DNA of 64,000 nucleotides from Candidatus Kapaibacterium sp. (lineage in GTDB: Bacteria; Bacteroidota; Ignavibacteria; Kapaibacteriales; WFXC01): the NCBI GenBank assembly GCA_015490805.1, contig WFXC01000014.1, forward strand, positions 1 to 64,000, given 5' to 3'. The translations under genes and the position numbers were made by a program. This document shows positions 45,217-54,390 of this stretch, piece by piece; positions within the stretch are counted from its first letter, which is position 1, and the number at the start of each line of letters is the position of its first letter. The notes beneath the pieces were generated by a model. That model was not told where the DNA came from. It saw only the letters and a program-made list of their open reading frames with translations, and made no database searches.

Positions 45217-47571
45217 TTAGCGCCCAAACTGAAAATGGAATTTCCAGCCGGAACGAGCACCAACAGTACCGCTGGGCGGATCAAAACCATAACCCCAGTC
45301 AAACCCCATCAAGCCGATGGGATTGATCAATAACCGGATACCCACACCGGCGGAACGTTTCAGGTCAAATGGATCCGTTTCTTCCAAAGATCGCCACACA
45401 TTCCCGGCTTCGGCAAAAGCAAGTAAGTAGATCGGCATCGGATTCAACGTCACAGCAAATCGCAACTCTGCCACATATTTACTGAGTACTTGTCCTCCGA
45501 GAATTCGCCCAACTTCATCGCGAGGACCGATCGAACGATCATCATATCCTCGCAAAGGAGTGATTGAAAATCCAGTCAACCCGCTACCGCCCATAAAGTA
45601 ATATTCGATCGGGGGGATAGTGGTATCCGTCCGCAAACCGGTTACGTATCCCAATTGAGCTCCCAGGTACAGTACCAAACGGCTCTGCCCCTTAATGCGC
45701 AACACAGGAGTATACATATCCAGTTGCAGCTCATTTTTCAGATAATCCGTATTTCCCAATCCCAGCGCACCCATAGCATACTGCGTAGTAAAGGCAAATC
45801 GAGAACCAATGGTCGGGAAAAAGGGATTGTCATAACTGATTCGCGAAAGCGTTTGCCGAACAGTAAACTCGGTCGTTACTCCTGCACGGAAGCCAGCAAA
45901 TTCTCCTCTGGATTCATTCCGCCGAAAGCGTATCATCCAGTCTCCCCGGAAGAAAGGATCCGGCGTGCGAAAACGGCGTCCCACATTCACTGAAATGCCC
46001 GTTTGCCGGAAATCGAATCCATATCGCTGGCGAGTATCGAATAGATTGAAGCCGATGGTAGTAGGTTCATCAAAGAGCCAGGGCTCGGTAAATCCCAGCA
46101 CAAAAGTTCGCAAACTGTTGGTACCCCCGAACTCCCAGGTAAAATTAAAAATTTGTCCTCCACCCCCTTTCAAGGGTTCTTTAAGAGAAAAATTATTCAG
46201 CGAAATACCAATAGAACCAGTGATCCCAATGCCGGGTGCTAAACCAACCGCTGCATTGAAAGTATCGCTGGAGCGTTCCTCAACGACATACGTAATATCC
46301 ACGGATGTTTTGTCAACTGGATGAATCTCCGGTCGCAAAGTCTCAGGGTTGAAATAATTCAACCGATGCAATGCTCGAATGCTCTGGATCAGCTTTGACC
46401 GGTTGAATACATCTCCAGGGTGGGTAAAAAGCTCTCGGCGAATGACCTTGTCATACGTTTTGGTATTCCCAACAATATCAACCCGTCGGATGCGGAAAGG
46501 ATCTCCTTCTCGAACTTTGATGGTGATATCTACTGAATCCTGTCCGACCTTTACAACATCTGGCATCAGTTGGACACCCAAATAGCCATTATCCAGATAA
46601 AGTGAAGCCACCGAATACTCCGGATCTGCCTGCAAATTCTTTTCAAACTTCTCCTGATCGAAAACTTCACCAGGATGCATATCCAGTCGCCGTAACAGAG
46701 TCGAATCGTCCCATACAAGATTTCCATCAAACGCAATATGCCGAACGTAATACTGATGCCCCTCATCGACCCATATCACAATATCCACAGCTTCGTTATC
46801 GGGATCAAACACTATGGTATCACGCACAATCTGGGCATCAATAAAACCATTGCGCTGATAGAACTTGAGCAACAGTTCTTTATCCTTCTCATACTCTTCC
46901 TGCACAAACTCATCAGATCGCCAGAATTGCCACCATTCCTTTGAATGGGTCTCTTCAAACTGATCGATCAACTCTTCATCTGAAAATGCCTCATTACCCT
47001 CGATCGCAATAGAACGGACACTAAACTCAATCCCTTCAGTAATCTTCACATTGACAACGACAAAGAGCGAATCATTTGGATCGGAACGCTCAACCTGTAC
47101 TCGGGTAAAGGGCATTCCCTCCTCTTTATACTTTGCCAAAATCGCTTTGCGAATCCGATACAAATCGTAAGACCGGATGATATCTCCTCGTGTTTTTCCG
47201 ATAGCTGCCAGCAGATCCTCTCTTGAAAATTCCTCATTTCCTTCGATGCGAATACTATCCAGCCGTGGTGCTTCCTTCACTCGAATCGTCAAAAACACCC
47301 CTGCCGGCGTTTGTCGGGTAATAACAATATCGATGTCCTCAAACTGGCGTCGTTGCCACAAATTCGCAATAGCCCGGCGTAACTCATCCGAGTTTGGAGA
47401 AATTTGCTGACCGGGTTGCAACTGGCTAATGGCTAAAATCGTTTGCGGATTGGTATAAACGTTCCCTTCAACATCGATGCCCAAGATTGTCACCGGCTGC
47501 GGCTGCTGAGCAGCCACCGGCAGTCCAAGGCACCAGAGCCAGAGAAGAAGCAGCAGCCGCTTAAGGTTCAT
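45217..47571 (-). CDS. bamA: Outer-membrane protein assembly factor BamA
   Basis: About 784 residues from ATG 47571; MNLKRLLLLLWLWCLGLPVAAQ is a good signal peptide. The track start is 10 codons upstream and less likely. Five POTRA domains (about 30-420; e.g. ILGIDVEGNVYTNPQTIL, RSIAIEGNEAFSDEELI) precede a 16-strand barrel with the loop-6 type motif near MGGSGLTGF and a C-terminal FHFQFGR. It inserts beta-barrel proteins into the outer membrane. The start overlaps uppS by 11 bases, linking cell-envelope lipid carrier synthesis to OMP assembly. Confidence 0.96.
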   Translation of the reverse strand: MNLKRLLLLLWLWCLGLPVAAQQPQPVTILGIDVEGNVYTNPQTILAISQLQPGQQISPNSDELRRAIANLWQRRQFEDIDIVITRQTPAGVFLTIRVKEAPRLDSIRIEGNEEFSREDLLAAIGKTRGDIIRSYDLYRIRKAILAKYKEEGMPFTRVQVERSDPNDSLFVVVNVKITEGIEFSVRSIAIEGNEAFSDEELIDQFEETHSKEWWQFWRSDEFVQEEYEKDKELLLKFYQRNGFIDAQIVRDTIVFDPDNEAVDIVIWVDEGHQYYVRHIAFDGNLVWDDSTLLRRLDMHPGEVFDQEKFEKNLQADPEYSVASLYLDNGYLGVQLMPDVVKVGQDSVDITIKVREGDPFRIRRVDIVGNTKTYDKVIRRELFTHPGDVFNRSKLIQSIRALHRLNYFNPETLRPEIHPVDKTSVDITYVVEERSSDTFNAAVGLAPGIGITGSIGISLNNFSLKEPLKGGGGQIFNFTWEFGGTNSLRTFVLGFTEPWLFDEPTTIGFNLFDTRQRYGFDFRQTGISVNVGRRFRTPDPFFRGDWMIRFRRNESRGEFAGFRAGVTTEFTVRQTLSRISYDNPFFPTIGSRFAFTTQYAMGALGLGNTDYLKNELQLDMYTPVLRIKGQSRLVLYLGAQLGYVTGLRTDTTIPPIEYYFMGGSGLTGFSITPLRGYDDRSIGPRDEVGRILGGQVLSKYVAELRFAVTLNPMPIYLLAFAEAGNVWRSLEETDPFDLKRSAGVGIRLLINPIGLMGFDWGYGFDPPSGTVGARSGWKFHFQFGR

Positions 47572-48397
47572 CTTGTCGCAAAAGGTATTCCACATTGTCA
47601 AACTGCTGCCGCTGCTGACGGACCTGTTCCGAGGTTAACCCGAACCGCCGCTCCCGGCGCAAATAGTCCACCAACGCCTGGTACAGATCATTGCGCCGAA
47701 AGTCAGGCCAATACTTGTGGGTAATGTAAATCTCTGAATACGCTGTTTCCCATAGCAAGAAATTGCTCAGCCGCATTTCGCCGCTGGTACGAATGACCAG
47801 ATCCGGATCTGGCAAATCCGCAGTCAACAGGTAGGAGGACACCAACTCTTCAGTAATATCCTCTGGCGATAATTTCCCTCGCCGAATATCCAGGGCAATA
47901 AGCTGCATTGCCCGCACCAGATCCCATCGACCGCTGTAGCTCAGCGCCAGGGTCAATGTCAATCCGGTATTGTCCGCTGTTTCGTTAATGGAGCGAAGCA
48001 ACTGTCGGTACACCCGTTTCGGCAATGCATTGAGTTTACCAATCGCCTGCAATCGCACATTATTCGCTTTCAGTTCGGGCGTTTCAACTTTCAGATAGTA
48101 CTGTAGCAACTCCATCAAGACAGAAATTTCCTGTTTTGGACGCTTCCAGTTTTCCATTGAAAAAGCGTACAGCGTCAGGTACTGAATACCCAAGGTTGCG
48201 GATGCTTTGACAATATCCCGAACGCTGTTGATCCCCTCTCGGTGTCCCTCATATCGGGGGAGCCCCCGTTCCTGCGCCCATCGACCGTTGCCATCCATAA
48301 TAATGGCAATGTGCCGGGGAAGCTGTGACGATTGTTTCAGCAATCGTTGAATCTCCAGGTCGGTATCCGTCTGCTCTTGAACCCACTGCTGCGGCAT
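47561..48397 (-). CDS. uppS: Undecaprenyl diphosphate synthase
   Basis: 278 residues. It extends farnesyl diphosphate to the C55 carrier lipid of peptidoglycan and O-antigen synthesis. Motifs: IAIIMDGNGRWAQERGLPR with the catalytic Asp, LTLYAFSMENWKRP, LALSYSGRWDLV and PDLVIRTSGEMRLSNFLLWE. It is the first gene of the operon running to lpxA and baeRF. The 149-base gap upstream to the divergent island contains no gene. Confidence 0.96.
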   Translation of the reverse strand: MPQQWVQEQTDTDLEIQRLLKQSSQLPRHIAIIMDGNGRWAQERGLPRYEGHREGINSVRDIVKASATLGIQYLTLYAFSMENWKRPKQEISVLMELLQYYLKVETPELKANNVRLQAIGKLNALPKRVYRQLLRSINETADNTGLTLTLALSYSGRWDLVRAMQLIALDIRRGKLSPEDITEELVSSYLLTADLPDPDLVIRTSGEMRLSNFLLWETAYSEIYITHKYWPDFRRNDLYQALVDYLRRERRFGLTSEQVRQQRQQFDNVEYLLRQDEP

Positions 48398-48570
48398 TCA
48401 GCGGTTTCCTTTCGTTGCTGTTGCGATGGCAAAAACACGAATGACCCTGCCAAATAATGTAGGGAGCGAAAATTGAGGATACTCTGTATGTTGATCCGCA
48501 AGCAACACAACAATATGAATATACGTTTTTCTCGCCGAGTCAAGAATTGAGCACGGCTCTTCTGGAAGGA

Positions 48571-49260
48571 ATGAATACAAAATTGAGCTGGTATGCAATG
48601 GAAAACGTAAAAACAAGACGATGCGAGAGTGGCGAAAAGCTAATGGCTGAAGAAGTGCGATGGCTTGCCGAGCGGTACTATGCGTGGATTTTCGGAGAGG
48701 AATTTTCAAAAGGGGAGGAAAAACGTTTGGAAGAAGCGGAGCGATTTTGTGAGGAAACGGAAAAAGCGCTCTGCTTGCTATCGTGCTGGAAAGAACTTGG
48801 TTTTCTTGACGGAGATACAGCGTACCAGGAATTGTGGGTGAAGCGGTCGTGGCTTTGTGCGATGGCATTAGCGGTATATTCGATCTTTGTCCTCTCGACT
48901 CAGAGGCGGTGGTTGCTGCGATGGTTCGAATGGGTATTTGACTTTGAGATTGATGTATTTGAAGCAGTCGCGCGGCATTATGGAGTTAACTGGTATAAGT
49001 GGCGTTTAAGCTATATGAATCCGCCACCGTGGCAGCGGTCGTTTGACCCTCGGAATTACACACACGAACAGCGGTGGTTCATTTACGGCATCTGGTATTG
49101 TGCGAAGCAAAAAGATTATTGGGGGTGGCGGAAATATGCTGATAAACTTGAAGAAAAACTGGAAATTCACACAGAACCGGGATGGTTTTGTCGCGAGCAT
49201 ATCGAGGCTATTATGTCCGATGGAGCTCCTTTGCATTACCTACCGAAAGTTTTTCAGTGA
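48571..49260 (+). CDS. Hypothetical accessory protein, Trp-rich
   Basis: Not recognised. About 229 residues from ATG 48571 (preceded by GGAAGGA); TTG 48547 and ATG 48598 are alternatives. It is rich in Trp, Tyr, Glu and Lys, with a charged helical start, one hydrophobic stretch (LCAMALAVYSIFVLS) that could be a membrane segment, and a C-terminal half of aromatic motifs (WYKWRLSYMNPPPWQ, WFIYGIWYCAKQKDYW). It is divergent from uppS and is the first of three plus-strand genes of unfamiliar sequence. Codons (GCG, GAG, CGG) differ from neighbouring core genes by eye. Confidence 0.65.
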   Translation: MNTKLSWYAMENVKTRRCESGEKLMAEEVRWLAERYYAWIFGEEFSKGEEKRLEEAERFCEETEKALCLLSCWKELGFLDGDTAYQELWVKRSWLCAMALAVYSIFVLSTQRRWLLRWFEWVFDFEIDVFEAVARHYGVNWYKWRLSYMNPPPWQRSFDPRNYTHEQRWFIYGIWYCAKQKDYWGWRKYADKLEEKLEIHTEPGWFCREHIEAIMSDGAPLHYLPKVFQ

Positions 49261-49305
49261 TTAAGGAAATCTTCCTGAAAGTAGAGGGCAGCATCAGGAG
49301 TAAAG

Positions 49306-49935
49306 ATGACATCGATGCGAATTTTTGAGATTCGGCACTGCAAGTCAGGGCGCGGCGTGCGGGTGCAACTTTACACGATTCAGAGCATTGGCGAAATGCT
49401 CTATACCATCCAGGTCGGAGAGACCGGGCGTGGCAGGGTGCTCGGAGTGTTGAAGGTAAAGCTATTGCGCGAGCCGGAAATTGGAACTGGTGAGGATGTG
49501 ACTATTTATTATGGGAAGATTGATCCGAAGCAGCGGCTACTTGTAGAAACGGAAGCAGCGGAAGACAATGAGCACGCGATCGTTGTGCTGAAGACACCGA
49601 TTGGATTTCGCGGAAGTAATGATCACCTGGGCGATCTCAAAGGGTACGATGAAAAAGGCGAGCCGATGTTCGAGGAATTTCCCGGTCGGGTTATTGTCAG
49701 CGGCATCATTGCGCAGGGGATAGCAGGAAGGATGGGAAGCGGGGATCAGCTTATTGCGATTGTTCCGCGCGGCAAAGTGTTCACAACGCGGCTCTATGGG
49801 CGAACGTACGGCGAGCCGAAGGTGTGTTATCACGTTTTTGACGGAGAAACGATTCTGAGTGTAACGCATCAAGAGCGTAAGCTCAGCGATGTATTTCCCC
49901 CGTTTCAGTTCACAAAATCGGAGAAAGAGTGGTAG
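49306..49935 (+). CDS. Hypothetical accessory protein, beta-rich
   Basis: 209 residues; ATG follows AGGAG with ideal spacing. Not recognised. The sequence alternates short strands and turns throughout (VRVQLYTIQSIGEMLYTIQVG, VLGVLKVKLL, AIVVLKTPIGF), suggesting a beta-barrel or OB-like soluble protein. A Gly-rich piece, GIIAQGIAGRMGSGDQLIAIVPRG, lies near residues 130-155. No signal peptide or membrane helix. It is 45 bases after the preceding gene and likely co-transcribed. Confidence 0.7.
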   Translation: MTSMRIFEIRHCKSGRGVRVQLYTIQSIGEMLYTIQVGETGRGRVLGVLKVKLLREPEIGTGEDVTIYYGKIDPKQRLLVETEAAEDNEHAIVVLKTPIGFRGSNDHLGDLKGYDEKGEPMFEEFPGRVIVSGIIAQGIAGRMGSGDQLIAIVPRGKVFTTRLYGRTYGEPKVCYHVFDGETILSVTHQERKLSDVFPPFQFTKSEKEW

Positions 49936-50197
49936 CACGACAGATGTGAAATATGGTGACCAAATGCGCGTGCAAGCGTAAGCGAAGCGAATGATAATTC
50001 AGAGCATATCTGCATCCTGATTTCGCACTGAACCAGAGAGAAAATCGCTCAATAGAATTTAGAAGCAACTGTCGGTACAATGAGAAATAATAAGGGAAAG
50101 GTCTGCGTGTCTTTCCGTGGGTTACCAACCGATTGTTCTTACGGAGAAAATTGGGAGCAGAATTCGACGTAAGTTAGAATATACAGAAGCGAAACAA

Positions 50198-50641
50198 ATG
50201 AGAAGCGTTTTTATCAACTTTACAAAAGACAAGTTAACTTCGGAACAGGTAAAAGCTATCGACGAAGGAGTGCAAATATGTGAGCGCGAGCAGGTTTTCA
50301 GTTCTGAAATTCTGGAAGCGCTGGAGCAGGAATGGCTGGAGCCGCAACAGGCAATAGAAATTGCGGAAGATGCAGAGCGTGAGATATGGGATTTTCTCAC
50401 TGAAGACAGGAATAAAGTGGTGTACTTTCATTTGCCATTTGAGGCGAAGTCTGAGATATTCCAGGCAGCGTGGTATGAAATACTTTACTCTGAAATGGGA
50501 TTTTATCACTGGATAGGAGAGCGGACGATCCGGTTGCTGTTCTCCCGGTGGCGCATAGCAGATGGACGAAAAGTTTTTGACCAATTTGTTGAACTTGAGC
50601 CATCGTTTTGTGCAAACTACTGGAGTAAAGATGGCTGCTGA
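50198..50641 (+). CDS. Hypothetical protein resembling small Csx15/Csx20-type CRISPR-accessory proteins
   Basis: About 147 residues from ATG 50198; GTG 50117 would add 27 residues. The opening RSVFINFTKDKLTSEQVKAI, then a helical middle, then KVVYFHLPFEAKSEIFQAAW and the end-strand FYHWIGERT follow the pattern of the small Csx15/Csx20 proteins: a first strand ending in N-F-[ST], 'LTxEQ', a central strand, and a C-terminal 'ER'. This is a resemblance in layout and a few residues, not a proven match. No CRISPR array or cas gene is in the window. It is third in the island, 181 bases after the second gene. Confidence 0.5.
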   Translation: MRSVFINFTKDKLTSEQVKAIDEGVQICEREQVFSSEILEALEQEWLEPQQAIEIAEDAEREIWDFLTEDRNKVVYFHLPFEAKSEIFQAAWYEILYSEMGFYHWIGERTIRLLFSRWRIADGRKVFDQFVELEPSFCANYWSKDGC

Positions 50642-51049
50642 GCTGCGGGAGATTGTTCGGTAGGTGGGAGGCGCGGGTAACGACTTCAATATACTGGGCA
50701 AATTGAACCGGTTCAGTATTACTTGGGTGTCGGTATTACCTATGTGGTAGTTATAGCTGCTATCTCTGGTTAGATGTCGATGGCAAATTAAAAGGTCTTT
50801 CCAGTAAATCGAAAGAAGCACCTTGGTTCTGAGTTATCAAATACCGTATATTAGCAGTAAAGAAGATAGGATGAGGAAAATAAGTTGTAGCAATTACTGG
50901 AAAAGTTGCGCTATTTTTCGCAAACTGGGCACAAATATACAGCTTATATCCTTTAAGAGAATCTTTTGAGCACCCGAGCACGATAATCACTGCCTATCTT
51001 CACCAAACCCTGTAAATTCGCAGATGGACAAAATGAAGCAGTAAAACTG
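50642..51049. other. 408-base interval with no supportable gene
   Basis: AT-rich compared with its surroundings. A 76-codon minus-strand reading frame (50760-50990) has plausible-looking residues but no recognisable family, no clear start signal, and mixed codon use. No tRNA, strong terminator or repeat was seen. It marks the right edge of the accessory island. Confidence 0.5.
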
Positions 51050-51628
51050 ATGCGTGCACAGCACTCCATTCCGCCAGCACCGCTTTCCCGGAAAGGGAGA
51101 ATGTATGTTGCTTTTATTGCTGTCACTGTCGTACTGATCTGGCTCGCTGCCTTTCGTGCTGCCACGCTGCTTCCTGCGACCATACCGCAACACTTCGACT
51201 TTCAGGGACACCCGACCTCCTATGGCGGGAAGGCCATTATCTGGATTATCGCCACCAGTTTCTCCATCGTCCCTCTCTTCTTTTTAGCTCTCATCCGCTG
51301 GCGATTCGTGCTGCTGGAACGATACCCTTATTTCCTGAGTCTTCCCGCTTTCTTTGTTGAGCTCCAGCGCTTTCCCAAAGATCAATGGGCTTTCTGGATT
51401 AACCGGTATTTCGAGCTGCTGGCAGCACTGGGTCTCTGGATCTCCCTGACATTGCTGGTTATTGAGGTCGAAATTTTCTTCAGTATGGCTGTTGAGTATA
51501 CCCCGCCGTGGCTCTCGCTGGCTACTATCGTTTTCCTGCTGATTTTGATGGGAGTTTTCTTTGTTCAACTCCGGCGGCTGGCAGCGGAAATGCGACAATC
51601 CTTAGAAAAATCAATGCGGGAAAGCTAA
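51050..51628 (+). CDS. DUF1648-like membrane protein
   Basis: 192 residues with four hydrophobic segments: about 18-40 (VAFIAVTVVLIWLAA), 62-85, 115-140 and 145-168. The phrase LPATIPQHFDFQGHPTSYGGK after the first helix is the DUF1648/SdpI-type loop (P-x-H-[FW]-x-x-x-G-x-P). SdpI relatives act in toxin immunity and membrane signalling, but the exact role here is unknown. The next gene overlaps its stop (TAATG), so they are coupled. Confidence 0.7.
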   Translation: MRAQHSIPPAPLSRKGRMYVAFIAVTVVLIWLAAFRAATLLPATIPQHFDFQGHPTSYGGKAIIWIIATSFSIVPLFFLALIRWRFVLLERYPYFLSLPAFFVELQRFPKDQWAFWINRYFELLAALGLWISLTLLVIEVEIFFSMAVEYTPPWLSLATIVFLLILMGVFFVQLRRLAAEMRQSLEKSMRES

Positions 51629-52521
51629 TGCCTCTGATCCCTATCGGTTTCTGGCGCAAAGAAGCACATACTGACTCCCCAGACATCCCTATCGCCGCTG
51701 CTCTACACTTTGCTTTCTCCAATCTGTTCCGAGCGCCTGGCTGGGCAATTATCGGGGTTCTCTGCGCTTTCTCCCTTGTCGCGTTCCTTGTTCTGGAACT
51801 TCTGAGGCTCATCTTTCCCCTTGCTGATCCTGCTTTTGCTCCGGACACTTTTATGATTCGGGATTCCTTGCATCTCCCCCGCATTTCTTTCCGTGGCATT
51901 GCAGAACATCCAGCCGACATTTTTGTGCTCATCGCTACTGAACTGTTCCTGCTGGGCAGCTTTCTTGTTGCAACGGTTCTTCAATACCGCATTGCGCTCT
52001 CCGCCGTGCGAGCTCTCCCTTTGTCCAGAGCAACTTTTGCCCAGGACTTCCGCTTCTCCCTGATGATGAAATTTGGCATTGCGTGGTTGCTGCAAACGCT
52101 CATTGTCTATTTCGGACTGCTGCTGTTCATCATTCCGGGAATTATCTGGGGGTTGATGTTTTGTATGACTCTGTGGCTGGCAGTCGACTACCAACTGGAT
52201 CCCATCGCTGCCCTCAGTAGTAGCCGATTTCTTACCCGTGGCATTCGCTGGAGACTTCTGCTTTTCTATCTCGCTCTTGCCGGAATTGGGATAGTGCTCA
52301 GCTTCGTGGTCGTAATTGGGCTGGCTATTCTTATCAGCGCAATATTCGAATTTGCAACGGTTGAAGAAATTGCAAATCAGGGGATCGCTCTCCTGCTGAC
52401 ATTGGCGCTGCTGTTTCTTTTCTTTCCCTTTCGCATCCTGGCTGAAGGTTTTGTTTACCACTGGCTTCTTACTGCCAGAGCACAATCCTCCTCAACGACT
52501 ACTGCCTACCCGGAGTCCTAA
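51628..52521 (+). CDS. Multi-spanning membrane protein (DUF975 / GPDPase-membrane-domain-like)
   Basis: About 297 residues from ATG 51628, which overlaps the preceding stop by one base; the track start 40 codons upstream is inside the neighbour. Six strongly hydrophobic segments occur, with the recurrent pattern FIIPGIIWGLMFCMTLWLAVDY that I associate with the DUF975/GPDPase membrane-domain group. Function unknown; pairing with a DUF1648 protein suggests a small membrane module. Confidence 0.6.
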   Translation: MPLIPIGFWRKEAHTDSPDIPIAAALHFAFSNLFRAPGWAIIGVLCAFSLVAFLVLELLRLIFPLADPAFAPDTFMIRDSLHLPRISFRGIAEHPADIFVLIATELFLLGSFLVATVLQYRIALSAVRALPLSRATFAQDFRFSLMMKFGIAWLLQTLIVYFGLLLFIIPGIIWGLMFCMTLWLAVDYQLDPIAALSSSRFLTRGIRWRLLLFYLALAGIGIVLSFVVVIGLAILISAIFEFATVEEIANQGIALLLTLALLFLFFPFRILAEGFVYHWLLTARAQSSSTTTAYPES

Positions 52522-52569
52522 TGTTCGTTCGTCTTACTGCACTACCCACAGCACAATGATAAGCGAGCG

Positions 52570-54390
52570 ATGAATGAGAAGATAAAGCAAAAAATTGCTG
52601 TTTTACCGACCGATCCGGGTGTTTATCTTTTTAAAGCCAATGATAGCTCCATTCTCTACATCGGCAAGGCGCGCAACCTCCGGCAGCGAGTTCGATCGTA
52701 CTTTCAGACCCACCGACCGCGGGATGCCAAAACGGAAGCGCTGGTCCGCAAAGTAGCAGACATCGAATATATTGTGACCAACTCGGAAATGGAGGCGTTG
52801 ATTCTGGAGAATTCCTTAATCAAAAAACACCGCCCCCGGTACAACATCCAGTTGCGCGACGACAAATCATATCCCTATATTCGCATCACCAATGAGCCTT
52901 TTCCTCGCGTCTTTGCAACCCGCACCATTGTCCGCGACGGCAGCCGATATTTCGGTCCTTACACCGATGCCCGCCAGCTGCGATCATTGCTGAAAACATT
53001 GCGAATGATCTTCCCATTCCGGAGTTGCAAACTGCCGCTTCGAGCAGAGACTATCCAGCAAGGTAAATACAGAGTCTGCCTGGACTATCAGATTCAGCGC
53101 TGTGATGGTCCCTGTGAAGGACTGGTGTCAGCCGAAGAATATCAAGGAATGATTCAGCAGATCATTCAGGTTCTCAAAGGACGCATCGACACGGTAGCCC
53201 GTGAGATGAAGGAGCTTATTGAGCGGCTGGCGCGCGAACAACGTTTTGAGGAAGCTGCCCGCTGGCGCGATCGGTACCAGTTGCTGATGAAATACGCAGA
53301 GCGGCAAACGATCGTGACCACCGAACCGATCGACCGGGACATCTGGGGCATTGCACAGAGTGATACCCTGGCAGCAGCGGCTATTTTAAAAATCCGGGAC
53401 GGACGGCTGATCCATCGTCACCAATTTTTGCTGGAAAACAGCCAGTACCATTCCGCTGGCGACCTCATTCAGGCAGCTTTTGAACAGTTTTACCTCAACA
53501 CCGAAGAAATCCCGGACGAAATTTTCCTGCCCGATGAGCCCACAGACCTCGCTGTTTTAGAATCGTGGCTCAGGGAACGGGCAGCCCGACGGGTTCGGCT
53601 CTTTGTGCCAAAGCGAGGTGACAAATTTGCACTGATCCAGATGGCGCAGACCAATGCAGCGTATCTGTTGCAGGAAATAGAACTCCAAAAACTGAAGCAA
53701 CTACACCGCGTCCCGGATGTATTACTCTCCCTCCAGCGCGACCTTCGGCTTCCCACGCCACCCCGGCGCATCGAATGCTTCGACAATTCGCATTTGCAGG
53801 GAAGCGACTTTGTTTCTGCCCTGATTGTCTTCGTTAACGGCAAACCGCGTAAAGCGGAATATCGCAAATATCACATTCAAACTGCTCAACCTGGTGATGA
53901 CTATCAAGCGATGCGAGAGGTAGTGTACCGGCGATACCGTCGTTTGCTGGAGGAAAACCAGCCGTTACCAGACCTCATTGTGATCGATGGAGGAAAAGGG
54001 CAATTGCACGCAGCGCTGGACAGTCTGCAAGCATTGCAGCTTACCATTCCCATCATTGGACTGGCAAAACGGCTGGAAGAAATCTTCCTTCCGAACCAAT
54101 CAGAAAGTCTGCTGCTGCCTCGAACCTCCAGCAGCTTACGGCTGCTGCAGCAAATCCGCAACGAAGCCCACCGGTTTGCTGTTCAGTTTCACCGAACCGT
54201 TCGCAACCGCCGGATTTTCACTTCCGAACTACTGGATATTGCCGGCGTTGGTCCACGCACTGCGCAGAAACTGCTCCAGGCATTTGGTTCTATTGCGAAC
54301 ATTCAGAACGCTTCGCAGGATGATCTGCAACGCGTGGTGGGCAAGCGCCAGGCAGAACGCATTTACCGGTACTTTCATCCGGATACTTAA
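52570..54390 (+). CDS. uvrC: Excinuclease ABC subunit C
   Basis: 606 residues. It makes both incisions of nucleotide-excision repair with UvrB. The GIY-YIG nuclease is at the N-terminus (GVYLFKANDSSILYIGKA), the UVR motif is near 210-245 (RLAREQRFEEAARWRDRY), then the RNase H-like C-nuclease (ECFDNSHLQGSDFVSALIVF, VIDGGKGQLHAAL) and the C-terminal HhH pair (LLDIAGVGPRTAQKLLQAFG). Its TAA overlaps the stop of the converging gene by three bases (TTAA). Confidence 0.97.
   Translation: MNEKIKQKIAVLPTDPGVYLFKANDSSILYIGKARNLRQRVRSYFQTHRPRDAKTEALVRKVADIEYIVTNSEMEALILENSLIKKHRPRYNIQLRDDKSYPYIRITNEPFPRVFATRTIVRDGSRYFGPYTDARQLRSLLKTLRMIFPFRSCKLPLRAETIQQGKYRVCLDYQIQRCDGPCEGLVSAEEYQGMIQQIIQVLKGRIDTVAREMKELIERLAREQRFEEAARWRDRYQLLMKYAERQTIVTTEPIDRDIWGIAQSDTLAAAAILKIRDGRLIHRHQFLLENSQYHSAGDLIQAAFEQFYLNTEEIPDEIFLPDEPTDLAVLESWLRERAARRVRLFVPKRGDKFALIQMAQTNAAYLLQEIELQKLKQLHRVPDVLLSLQRDLRLPTPPRRIECFDNSHLQGSDFVSALIVFVNGKPRKAEYRKYHIQTAQPGDDYQAMREVVYRRYRRLLEENQPLPDLIVIDGGKGQLHAALDSLQALQLTIPIIGLAKRLEEIFLPNQSESLLLPRTSSSLRLLQQIRNEAHRFAVQFHRTVRNRRIFTSELLDIAGVGPRTAQKLLQAFGSIANIQNASQDDLQRVVGKRQAERIYRYFHPDT

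Noticed and set aside
48398-48868. 156-codon minus-strand ORF
   Set aside because: Overlaps the island gene on the opposite strand; no family pattern and poor start.
50093-50116. GGAAAG/CTTTCC hairpin before the third island gene
   Set aside because: Six-base stem with a ten-base loop and no T-run; too weak to call a terminator.
50760-50990. 76-codon minus-strand ORF
   Set aside because: Could be a decayed gene but no start signal, family or conservation evidence; mentioned only as an interval.
51703-52485. 260-codon minus-strand ORF
   Set aside because: Antisense to the six-helix membrane protein; Gln/Lys/Ser-rich shadow typical of reversed hydrophobic codons.
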